From Thunnus maccoyii (Eukaryota > Chordata > Actinopteri > Scombriformes > Scombridae), in assembly GCF_910596095.1 (NCBI RefSeq), contig NC_056533.1, forward strand, positions 35,500,662 to 35,564,661: 64,000 nucleotides of DNA. The letters are read 5' to 3'. The position numbers and the translations under genes were made by a program. The first letter of the stretch is position 1, and every line of letters starts with the position of its first letter. Positions 27,944-39,202 of the stretch are shown piece after piece. The notes under the pieces are model-generated. The model did no database searches and was not told the DNA's origin. It worked only from the letters and a program-made list of their open reading frames with translations.

Positions 27944-30900
27944 TCATACGTGGTTGTCCAGCAAAGCCTCGAGGAGTCTCGAACTGTTTGTAATCGCAGT
28001 TGTTACCACAATAAATTTATAACCTGGAAGAAAAAAAAACAGTAATGTGTGTTAATATAATTTGGTTTCAGGTTTTTGGATTTTCATAAATAAACCACAT
28101 GCAGCAACAGGAGAAAATGCTTCATTTTACAGGTCTGTAATTGTTGAATAATTTCAAAGCAGTTTCATGGAAAGAAGACATTAATTACTGGAAATGAGTG
28201 TTCAATATATACATTTCCAGTTTATTAATTCAAATGAACTGTTAACTGTGTAACCTTGGAGTCTTTTAGTCAATATCCTCTACACTACTGATAATATTAA
28301 AAATGGAAAAATATCTGACCTCAAATACTTTTAATTGACATATTTGTGTGCCATGACAACTACATAACTGAACAGAGAGCATGACAGCTTTTGTGGACAT
28401 GATGCCCTTTCTCTGCTAATTATTGTGAATCAGCAGCAGGTATTTTTTTGTGTGGAGGACATGTTTAAACCATTTCAAGAGACAAAAGGACTTCACTACG
28501 TCTTCCATAAAGCACATCAATAAGGAGAAGGTCAGAAAACAACAAGGCTCCTACCTGTTAGATGACTAATCAGGACAGCAGAAGTGAAACTAAACTACAA
28601 ACAGGAGCAACACTAGCAAGAAGAAAGGAGGAACCTAAACGTTAGCCTCAGCGTTCGGGTCATCTTTACCTTTCTCTCTGCCGAGAAAACGTAAAGCCGA
28701 AATCTCAGAGAAGGTGCAGCCGCCAAGGAACATGACCAGGATGATGCGCTGAGCGTCGTTCCTTGCTTTTGAATCGGCTCCGCTGCCGCCTGATGAGAGA
28801 CAGAAAACCTTCAGCACTCGTCAATTCAACGCAACTGCATGTAGATTCACTCTTGCTGTTTAAAGTGTGACTTCCTGCTGATCTAACCTGTAACAGCAAA
28901 CTCATGTCCGTTCAGCAGCCTGGTGACTTCATCGAGCCCCGTCCAGCCATCTCGCTCCAACACCTACAGATGACATACACAGCAGGAATGAGAGAGAACA
29001 GTTTCATCATGATACCAATCATCTCTCATTGATTCTCTGCACAGAGAACAAACATCCTGTTGAATAAAAGAATCACCTGCTCAATGAGTTTGCAGCTCAG
29101 AGGGACGTAGGCGCCGCTGAAGATGTACGCCATGTCTCGTGGGACACGCAGGTCGTATTCTTCATCCGACTTTGGCACCTTTACACAAAATATGATAATA
29201 GGCTTACGACCATACAGCATTTTCAGTTAAAATACCATCTGCATGACCTGCTGTAACATGATGAAAGAGCTATCAGAAAGCTGTTGATAGTTTACCAGGT
29301 TCAGTTTTCTGCTCAAGGCTCTGAAATTGCTCTTCTTTGCCAGAGAGGAGAAGGCGTCTGTCAGCTTTCCTGGAAAATAAATAATATCAAAAATCATCAG
29401 GACAGTTTGGTGCCAATTTTAAGATTTCTACATTAACATAAGCAAAAATAATTCAGCTATTTCTTCGAAATGAGAGACATAGAGAGATATCGAGGAGCCT
29501 GTTTCACCTGCGGTTTTATCGTTGACCAGTTTGCCCACTTTGGTCTCCATAACAGTGAGTGTTTCCCCTGGTTGCTGCTCCACCAGCAGCCCCAACTGCC
29601 TCAGGTTGGCAAATGTGAGCAGGTGGTCAATCCCGTAGCTCTGATGAGATCAATCAGAGACAATGTTATACAGTAGACCAGTGGCTTCAACAGGGGTTAA
29701 GGGACCAGCAGGGGTCCAGTTTAAAATGAGGACTTTGGGTTGTACATCTCCCTGGTCAAGACGTTCTTCCAAATATATGTGTGTGTGTTGCATTTCCCTT
29801 CACATGTACAATTTTCCTAAGTCAATTCTCTCCCAGTGCATGGAGAAGTGGGTAAGAAATCAAACTTTAAACCTGCAATAACCTATTTTTTAGTTACTTG
29901 GATATGGTATGCTTTCATAAACTTTTCAGTGGATATGGTGAACATGTTAGCAAATAGCTTTACAGAGCAACATTATCATTCATTTGGTGTCATGTTTCTG
30001 TCCACCCGGTGAATCTAAGTCCAATATTCACTCTTTTAGCTCTGTTTTTGTTCTCCACCAACTCCTGAGGGAAATATCTGGCTGTTACTTATTTTTGGGA
30101 GAATGAAATAGTTGTTTCTGTTGTGCTAATGCAGTCCAGTAAAATCATACAGCATGAGAAACATCGAGTTTGGACAATATTTGACAGGAAATCTCAGTAA
30201 TTTCTTAAAGTAAATGACTGCTGCTGCACATTTTCACAAACGTTAACTTTGTCAGACAGATGTTGAATCTCACCTGCAGGTACTGTGCTTTTAATGAGCG
30301 GTAATCTTTTGGCAGGAGTCCTGTGAGAAAATACAATCACATACTGTTGATAGATGATGAGAATAACGTGATTCTGTCTTAATTATACATTGAGACAACT
30401 CACCGTTTTCTGTGATTGACAGCAGACAAAGCAGTCTCAGACTTTCTATCATGGAGACCTTGAGAAAAAGAAAAAAAGTAAACAGGAATCAGATGTTTTT
30501 TAGCTTGTTGTTGCTATTCTACTTGTTCATATATTAGACTGACTCTCTTTAGACAAACCCACCTGTCTGTTGATGTGCTCCTCTATGAAAGAAATGCATT
30601 CACGGATTTCGAATCCTTCAAGTAAAGCTGGAAGAAAACAAGAAATGTAGATGTTAACGTTAATTAGCAAAGGCCGTAACTGATCTAAATCCTGATGTAA
30701 CAAACATACAGGGTGAAGCAGAGAAATCTTACAGTGTTCTGTCTTCAGCAGCTCCTGGAAATCCTGCTTTGTCTTCTTCTTCATTATTGATTCACTGGCG
30801 CCGATGTCTGAAAGAGAACGAGCTCTTCAGCGAAGCTGCTTTGCAAATATTATGTAAAATACACGACAATCGTTCCGATGTACATCACTCTGCTGAAACA

Positions 30901-33900
30901 CTCACGAAGGCTCAGGAGCCGATGTTCCTGTTTTAACCCTTTTAGTTCCTCCGACACAAACGTCTTCATCTGCTTTATGTCCATCCCCCGACGCTTCTGT
31001 GGAGTTGAAAAGAAAGAAAACTCAGAAACCAGTATCGGTTGCTTGAACCTTAGTTTCAACGATGGATGATTTACTCACATCGTAAGCAGTCTGGAGGTTC
31101 CTGGCTTTCTGACTGAGAAAGCTGAAGACGTTGGAGAAATGCTCGTTTCTGATTTCATTGAAGACCTGAAAGAGTTCAGAGAGACGTTTTAAAAGTAAAA
31201 TCACGATGAAGAGATTCCGCAGCGGACAACTCGTCTCTTATAATAAACCCTACCTTGTCCTGAGAGTTCAGCATGACTTTTAAACTTTTTTCAGAGGAAG
31301 TAACTTCAGGTCCAAACTCCACACAACCTGCAGGACAAACGCTGTGATGAGACACTCGAGCATCCTGAACATTTACTCTCCACAGGTTGCACTGATACTC
31401 ACCACATTTGATTCTAAATATATCATCCACAAGTCCTTCATACACCACTTGTGAGCACAGAGGAGTGACGAAATCCACATCTGCAAAGATAACGACAGTA
31501 GGAAACAGTTATGGAGTAGATCTGCAACCATTGGTCAGTCAAAGGAACATTAATCGGCAACTATTTTGATAATCAATAACGCTTGTTTTGGTCTTATACA
31601 ATAATGAATTGAATATTTTAGGGTTGGGATTGTGTGTCAGACAAAAGACTCTAGTCTCTAGGACACTATGATGGACCTTTTCCCTGTTTTCTGATGTTTT
31701 ATTGACTAAATGATAAAATGATGATGAAAATAATGGTTATTTGCATCTCTAATAGGGAGGAAAAGCATGTCCTCCACTGATAGAAGGGTACGTGGTTCCT
31801 CACCTCTATCAATAAGAAAAACATTTCCTATTTCAGCATGCTGAGGTTTTTGTTCTCCCTCTTCTATCTGCTCCCTCCACGACTCGTACGCCATCTGATG
31901 TCAGACAAACAGACAGAATCAATGGCAGTTCAAGCCTTCATTGTGCACATACTTATCGCAGTGGATCTAAGGGTTAAACATGACATAACAGTCTTTGGTC
32001 TTTACCTTTGAATATCGTCCGATCCCGTAGACCTTTGAGAACGGGCCGTAAAGGGAGTGAAGGAGGTGCAGAGCGCTGCCGGCTGTCCTCACCCAGCGCT
32101 GGTCGCCTGCCTGCAAAAACACATGTGGAATAATTTGGTTAAACTTTGTCTACTGAGGTTTATTACACATTGATAACACTGCATGAACAGGCTCCAGATG
32201 AGCTCAAAGCTTCAGATATGTAAAATCAATTTTAGAGGCATTAGTAAACATTGATACCAGCAGTTTCACTCATGATACTTTGGCTTCTTGAGTGGTGATT
32301 TTAAAGGTGTTTGTGATGTTTTAGATGAAATAAAAAATATAGTTTTGATCAGTAAAAGTAATAAGCTGTTGAAATGTTTTCTGTGTGATGAAATTGACTC
32401 TGATGGTACATAGCTGCTGCAGTACGAGCAACTTTTAGATTTTACTCACTTATACAGTAGTTCACACATCATCACATGATCAATTACATTAGTGCTGAAA
32501 CAATTAGTCTATTTTGGTAACATAATTATCACTTAAGTCATTTATGAATCAAAAATTCTCTGGTTCCAGCTTCTCAAAAGTGAAGCTTTTCTGCTTTTCT
32601 CTGTTTTATCTGATTGTAAATTGAATGTGTTTCAGTTTCAGACAGAAAAAATAATTTGAAGAGTAAATTTAAAACCCCTGAACATGTTGTCTTTGCTGAC
32701 CTCTAGTGGTTAAACTTCTCTCCCTGCTGCAGTGATGTATAGATGTACTCCAGGACCCCACGACATCGCTAGCGGATGTGATTACAGGTGCAGCGATGCA
32801 CATTTCTGACCACACAAACACAACCACACCCATGAGAGGTGCAGGGTGAGGTCAGAGGGGAGACAGACTTCACACTTTCAGACAGAAAGTGCAGCAAAAC
32901 ACTGATATCCAGCCTGGTGGTAAGTTAGCCTTCTCTTTGTTATTTGCAGCTCTAATTAGCATCATCATAGAGAGTGTGAATGTTTGAGAACAGGCAAAGA
33001 TGCACCGATATCCAGTATGTAGGGTACTATCATGTTTCTTTTTTAAATATCAAGTTTTAGAGGGCAATTAGAGCTGCAATGATCAGTTATTTAATCCAAT
33101 GACGAATCATTCAGCAACTGTTTTGATAACCGATTCATCGTTTTAGTCACTTTTCAAACAAAAATGCAGAAATACTCTGGTTTCAGCTTCTGAAATGTGA
33201 AGATTTGCTGCTTTTCTTTGTCATATATGACAATGAACTAAATATCTTTGAATTTTGGACTGTTGGTCGAACAAAACAAGAAGATGTATGATTGAAGACG
33301 TCGCCTTGAGCTGTGGAAAATTATAACAGGCATTTTTTTAAACACTATTTTCTGACAATTCACAGACGAAACGATTGAATAAATAACCTGCATGTTAACC
33401 GATAATAGCAGCTCTAAGCTCAATATTATTTTTCTGTTTAATAGCTGGCTGCCGTTTTGTGATCTTGTCTTCTGACTCTTACTGAGTTTTTAATTGAATT
33501 GCAGACATTTGGCACTTGATCGGTGGGATTTTCAGACACAACGTGCATCATTTACCAGAAAGTTGTCTCGAAAGAATTCTGGGAGCTCCAGACTGATGAT
33601 GTCATCGTCTAGTGGAAGGAGGTAGAAAGCCCATTCGTCTGTCGTCACATCTGAGAAAACACAAAAACAAGGTTCACGTCTCCTCTGATCATCAGCCTCT
33701 AAAAAACAAAGTGAAGTAAAAAAAACAAGCACCTACCGCCGTAGATCCCCTGCTCCTCCAGCACCGCCTCACATGCATAGAACTGGATGACAGAAGAGGG
33801 TCGGCAGGTTAAGTATCAATAACTAGTATCAATAACTTGATCCAAAACAAATCAGAGCAGAGCAGTAATTACCTTCTGAGGGGTAAATATTATCTTGTAT

Positions 33901-34774
33901 CTTCTAAATTTCCCTGCTGCTTTGTCTGCATTGGCCACATCTGGAATAAGAAGGAAAACAGAATGAAATACACCTGAAATTACCTGAAGGATCCACCTGG
34001 AATGATCTAGTGGGTTAACTGTACTACATGTAGGTAAAGCAGTGTATTGTTTTCATGCAAGTGCCAATACAACGCCTGAATTTCAGTGAGAAATATATAA
34101 ACATACTTCTCAAAAATGTGTTTAAAATTGTGGTAGTTTTGATTCAAATCTGAAACTGTCTGATCAAAAATTAAGTAAACAAGATGAACTGTTGCTCTGA
34201 TAACACTGATACAGCACTGTGACAAAAATGAAGCTATGTGATATGACAAAAAAATCATAATAAAAAAAATCTAACTGTAATTAGTATTAAAATATTTAGA
34301 TGTATATTTACATCTCTGCTGTTAGAAGCAACTGTAACTCTGTCATTTTGAGTTTAATTTGTTTTCATTTTTAATTTTGAGTCAATTAGAGTTTAAGAAA
34401 TGTACCAATAATAGATAAGTTAAAAAAAGTTATTTTTCTTAAGTTCCTAAATACTAAATATGTGCATACTTGTGGTACGTAAAACTGTGTTTTTAATAAT
34501 CAAATCAAACTGATGACAACAAGAACTCAGACTCTTCTGACTCCTCACATGTTTTAAACGGAGAACAGACATGCAACTTTATTTAAGCATTTACAGTATT
34601 AAATTAAGAGATATTAAATGATAATATTAAGCTTTAACTGAAACTTTAATTAAAAAAAAACAAAAAAAACTCCAGCTCTACTCACCACATATCCACTTCA
34701 CAGTTTTTATTCTTGGCCGGATCAGAAAACAAAGCCTGTAAGACATTAATGTCACAATGTCAAGCAGTCATATC

Positions 34775-34872
<98 letters not shown>

Positions 34873-36296
34873 TATATATTTATATATTAGGAGTGTGATG
34901 GCTGCAGGACTCACTGATCTGAGGTGCTGATTATTGGTTTATATTCCACTTTGTAGAGTTTGTCGACTTCATGTTGCTGTTAAAAAACAAACAAACAAAC
35001 AAACAAGACAAAAAATTTGAAAAAAAGAAAAACATTAGAATTGTAGTTTTTCACAACAGGAGCCAGAAAAGTGACATTTGATGAGATTCACCTTTAGTGT
35101 TGAAACGTTAGCGATACGATCCAGCGGGCTCATCAAGTCCGCCTCGATGAAGAGATCCTTCTTACCGGGAAGCTGTGTGATGAAGAGCGGAGGATGAAGA
35201 GGAAATCACTCAAAAACACTCACAAAGAAGATTCTGTATCTACTAAATGGAAATATTTGGCAAATGTTGCAGAGTAAAAACATGCATTTTCAGTCTTAAA
35301 CAAACATGAAGTACAAAGAAGAGTCTACAAAATAAAGTGCTCATTAAATGTGGGAATTTTTCTGTACTTGTGACACTATCACAGTAAAAATATCCCTTAT
35401 TTTTTTCTTTTTGGGAACTGACAGGTGTGTTTTAATTTGATAATGCAGGTTCTGCTTGGTACAGTGGTTTGACGGCTACATTTAGGAACAAACTACAGGT
35501 GATGCAAAATAATATTATTCTCTAATTATTGAATTCATCCCCTCGAACTCAGAAGGGTAGGACTACTGCCAGTATAGTGCAGAGTAGAACAACAGAAGCT
35601 GCATCATAATAATAATTAATTATTAATATTATCAATGGTTATGCTCTTCAATACTCAGATAACAGGAGTCCATACTCAGCATAACTATGATACCAGGGCG
35701 TGTTCATGTAAAGTGCCTCCAGGGAAAAATATAGCCAGAGGTTCCTTTTTTTAAACTGCTGACATGTTGTGGTTCAATCCTCCGCTACACATCCAGTTTT
35801 TAAAAAATGAGAGGAGCTAATAGAGGTTAGGTTATGACTTATTTATGGATCAGGCTCAAGTATTTATAATGAAATCTGCAATTAGTTACTTTAGTTGTCC
35901 TTGTATTTTGATGTAAGAGTTATTATCTTTTATATCTTAAAGTGTCTTTTGGATTTCATGATTGTATTGTTTAGTTTTTATGTTAAATGTCTTGTGCTTC
36001 TTTGTCTTTTAATATCTTGGGATCATGTTTAAAATAAGTGTTTTCACTTTAACATGTGGATTTTTTTGTTTGTGTGTCTATTAATCCATAAATAAAAATC
36101 AGTCAATCGATCAATTTCCTGTAATAAAACACCAATAAATACATGATGACATGCCGGTGACATCCCTGGTGGTGCGTCTGTATAACCGGCTTGTTCCTAC
36201 CTGTTCCAGCAGGTAGATGAGCTGATCTCTGGCCAGCCTCTTGAGCAGAGAGAAGTCAGGGAGCTCCGGGGAATCTCTCCTGGCACTGTGAGCCAT
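27944..36296 (-). CDS. vps33b: Vacuolar protein sorting 33B (Sec1/Munc18 family)
   Basis: VPS33B is the SM-family subunit that pairs with VIPAS39 in traffic to late endosomes, lysosomes and alpha-granules. Twenty-three coding exons: 36296-36201, 35172-35092, 34976-34915, 34735-34686, 33940-33873, 33782-33737, 33650-33556, 32110-32006, 31894-31804, 31480-31403, 31327-31254, 31165-31079, 30996-30906, 30807-30733, 30627-30563, 30458-30404, 30320-30274, 29640-29508, 29369-29296, 29178-29077, 28963-28888, 28789-28670, 28023-27944. Phases close to 616 residues (human 617). Blocks seen include [86 protein letters not shown] and [20 protein letters not shown]. Several exons are only 46-55 bases. Start [13 protein letters not shown] agrees with orthologues. 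Introns 4 and 7 are repeat-bearing. No damage seen. Confidence 0.97.
31520..31755. mobile_element. Palindromic repeat, family A (vps33b intron 9)
   Basis: GATCTGCAACCATTGGTCAG on the left, TTTTGATAATCAATAACG inside and GGTTATTTGCATCTCTAAT on the right reproduce the family A layout with divergence. Confidence 0.65.
33068..33418. mobile_element. Palindromic repeat, family A (vps33b intron 7)
   Basis: The ends AGAGCTGCAATGATCAGTTA and ACCGATAATAGCAGCTCTAA are inverted. The inside holds TTTTGATAACCGATTCATCG and the ACTAAATATCTTTGAATT block. This is the most complete copy of the family in the window. A worn relative lies at 32487-32680. Confidence 0.7.
34778..34869. repeat. (GT)n microsatellite in vps33b intron 3
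   Basis: About 46 uninterrupted GT units, the longest simple repeat in the window. The tract lies roughly 45 bases downstream of exon 3 in transcript order and 40 bases before exon 4, so it fills most of a 179-bp intron. Confidence 0.97.
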
Positions 36297-36760
36297 GCTG
36301 GAGCACAATCACTCACCCACTGAACACATAAAAAATACACTAACTCTAAGAAATGTAATGACAGGCTAGAGAGAGGCTACAACCATCAGAGACACGTAGA
36401 AGTGCAGCGGTTATCAGATCAGCTAGCTAAATTAGCTTGTAGGCTAAAAACACACCCTTCACATCTCACGTACTTTCAAGACTAAAACTAGCGTCAAACA
36501 TTCTGACATTAAAGTGGAAATAATCTCGCAGCAATATGAAGTAAATGTTCGAAACCGGAAGGTGAGCATTAGGTCGAAACATCAATAAAGATGCGTTTAG
36601 TTGAGATTAACCGTTACCTGCTTCCGTAGCGACATAAGCGGAACTGATCAATCGTCAGCTGTTTCTGTCCGAACACCTCAATAAACGGACTGCTACACTG
36701 TTGGTTTGTAGGAGAGACGCAGGAGCAGCTGTTTGTTGTCGCTATATGTAATTTTTCACA
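36297..36760. promoter_or_regulatory. Shared promoter of vps33b and hddc3
   Basis: The start codons of vps33b (minus) and hddc3 (plus) are 464 bases apart with the genes pointing away from each other. No other exon lies between them, so both transcripts must start here. No TATA box stands out. The bidirectional arrangement is inferred from layout. Confidence 0.7.
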
Positions 36761-38147
36761 ATGAGTACAGACGCGGCTTTACTGTTAGAAACGGTTAATT
36801 TTGCTGCAGAGAAACATCGTAACCAGCGACGTAAAGACGTAGATGCGACGCCGTACATCAATCATCCAATCGGTAGGCTTGTTGCTGCTGCCGAATGTTT
36901 ACATAAATCGACTCGGAAGTAAGAACACCGCAGAGCCGCAACGATTAGTAGATTAATTGATTAAGTTCCAACTGTTAAATATATTGCTGACTATTTTGAT
37001 AATCAATTAATCGTTTAGAGTCATTTAAAAAAAAAGAAAATATCCAAAGTATTATGAGCTTGATGTAGGTAAAGTATTGCAGTAAAAGTACATAAGTATT
37101 ATGAGCTTGATGTAGTTAAAGTATTGCAGTAAAAGTACATAAGTATTATGAGCTTGATGTAGTTAAAGTATTGCAGTAAAAGTAGTGGTTTGGTCCCTCT
37201 GACTGATATATTATTATATATGACATCATTAGATTATTAATAGTGAAGCATCAGTGTTAGAGCAGCATGTTACTGTTGTAGCTGCTGGAGGTGGAGCTAG
37301 TTTCAACTACTTTATATACAGTTAGCTGGTTTAGTCCAGGTTGGAAAGGTTGGAAACCACTGGTTTCATCTTTAACTATGTGTTGTATTTTAAAAGCTTT
37401 TTATATTATCCATTGTGTCAAAAAAATCATTTTACAGTACAATAGATTGATTTCTCTCTCTGATACTTTTAAGGAGTAGCAAGAATCCTCAGCCATGAAG
37501 GAGGCGTCACAGAAATCGAGGTTTTGCAAGTACGTCATCAGTTCTTATCAGTTCATTCATTCAAGTCATCTCTTACAGTGTTTTTGTATTACTAAGCCTG
37601 TGTATTGTTCTGTTCCTGCAGGCCGCTCTGCTCCACGACACCGTGGAGGACACCGACACTACTCCTGCTGAGCTGGAAGCAAAGTTTGGGCCGATCGTGG
37701 CTCGCATCGTAGAGGAAGTGACAGACGACAAAAGTCTGTCCAAACAGGAGAGGAAGCGTCTGCAGGTGGAGCACGCGCCCCACCGCAGCCACCAAGCCAA
37801 ACTGGTCAAACTGGCTGACAAACTGTATAACCTGAGGGACCTGAACCGCTGCACGCCTGTCGGTCAGCATCTCTCTGTCACTGTTTTTATAACTGAGTCA
37901 CTTACGGGGTGGATTTTTATCTTTTTCAGGATTTCAATCAATCTATTGTTAGTTTAATTTCATTTTATTCTTATCATCATGTCATGTACTCTCCCTCCTC
38001 TGTGTGTGTTTGGCAGGTTGGACGGCAGAGAGGGTCCAGGAGTATTTCGAGTGGGCCTGTGCGGTGGTGAAAGGCCTGAAAGGAACCAACTCAGCTCTGG
38101 AGGAGAAGCTGGAGGAACTGTTCAGACAGAGAGGAGTTCAGCTCTGA
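36761..38147 (+). CDS. hddc3: HD-domain (p)ppGpp / NADPH hydrolase MESH1
   Basis: HDDC3 (MESH1) is the animal homologue of the bacterial SpoT hydrolase domain. It removes pyrophosphate from ppGpp in vitro and is known to act as a cytosolic NADPH phosphatase. Four coding exons: 36761-36872, 37474-37529, 37622-37862, 38017-38147. Phases close to 179 residues, exactly the human length. The metal-binding residues are in place: His35 in YINHP, His61-Asp62 in LLHDTVEDT and Asp122 in [19 protein letters not shown] and [11 protein letters not shown] are also conserved. There is no synthetase, TGS or ACT domain, as in all animal members. Intron 1 carries family A and C repeats with a local 47-bp tandem array. 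The exon 3 donor is GTCAGC, slightly off consensus. Confidence 0.97.
36932..37045. mobile_element. Palindromic repeat, family A fragment (hddc3 intron 1)
   Basis: GAGCCGCAACGATTAGTAG with TTTTGATAATCAATTAATCG matches one half of family A. It joins directly to the family C copy that follows. Confidence 0.6.
37048..37183. repeat. 47-bp tandem repeat, about three copies
   Basis: A 47-base unit starting AGTATTATGAGCTTGATGTA occurs at 37048, 37095 and 37142 with almost no differences. The other family C copies carry a single unit, so this is a local expansion inside the element. Confidence 0.9.
37048..37440. mobile_element. hAT-like element, family C derivative (hddc3 intron 1)
   Basis: The body matches 14520-15070. 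It includes GACATCATTAGATTATTAAT and the scar of the nested element, where TTTAGTCCAGG is followed at once by GGTTGGAAACCACTGGTTTC. Both outer termini are missing. Confidence 0.75.
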
Positions 38148-38216
38148 TGACACAGCAGCACTACAAGAAGAGTCTATTTAAGTTCCATATTTCCATTTAT
38201 AAATGTATAACATATA

Positions 38217-38222
38217 AATAAA
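38217..38222 (+). terminator. Candidate hddc3 poly(A) signal
   Basis: AATAAA lies 70 bases after the hddc3 stop codon in an AT-rich stretch, a plausible end of a short 3' UTR. Confidence 0.6.
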
Positions 38223-39202
38223 TCATATTTCATATACATTTTGGTGATGATGGTGTTAATTATTCATGGTGTTTCCAAACCTAAAACATGAAAAACTGAT
38301 AAGGAGAAAAAAGTAGAAACTATTTATATTTTTTAAGGATGCAACGCATAATCAAATTAAATACACAAATTCCATATCATATACTGTTATTTACTATATA
38401 CTGTTGGCATATACTGCTGTTTCTCTGCTGAACTGTAATAAACTAACAAATGGAACTATTTATCCAAAACCATAATACTATATATTACATACTGCATCAC
38501 TGCACAACTGTATATCTTTGTAAGCTCCTCACAGTTAATTCATATCCTGTACATAACTATTTATAATTCATATATAGCCATTCCATACCATACTGTTAAT
38601 TTATAAGATGTATATATATTAGAATAGAATGGATTTTTAGTGGAGTAGGAGACATCTTGTGTCCAGCGGGTAAACTTGTGAGATGAACTATATTTACACG
38701 TTTATAGATTCTGGATTTTTTAAATGAGGGACAAGAAGGTGTAGATATAATTTAAGGATTTTCAACTTATATGTGTGGAAAAACCATACAGACACACATG
38801 ATTAGTCAAAGTAGAGTGTTTCATATACATATACTCGGGACCTTTAACTCGATTCAGCTGTTTTATTTATTTTATGTATTTATTTGTTTTATTCGTACTT
38901 TATTTAATTTTCTTTCTGTTTCTAATGTGTTGTTTGTGAACCCCCCAAACCGCCTGGCATTTTGTTCCCAAGTATGTACCTCATTTTCATTCATGTACTC
39001 AATAAACAAACATAATAAACACAGGTGGAGTGTGTTCCAGGTCGGGAGGAAACGTCTGTCGGAACAAACCCGCTTCCGGTCCGCTCACGCTTTACAGAGC
39101 TAAACTTCCGGTTGTTGGAAGAAGCAACAACGAGCTCGTTTCTTGTACAAGTGAAATACTAGTTTTTACTGATATTTAGGTGATATCGTCGACCAGGCAG
39201 AC
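38223..39202. other. Spacer and mfap1 promoter region
   Basis: Bases 38223-38940 are AT-rich with no recognised element. Bases 39020-39202, next to the mfap1 start codon, are GC-richer and contain paired ACTTCCGG-type ETS sites near 39071 and 39105, as in many housekeeping promoters. No TATA box is evident. Confidence 0.45.
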
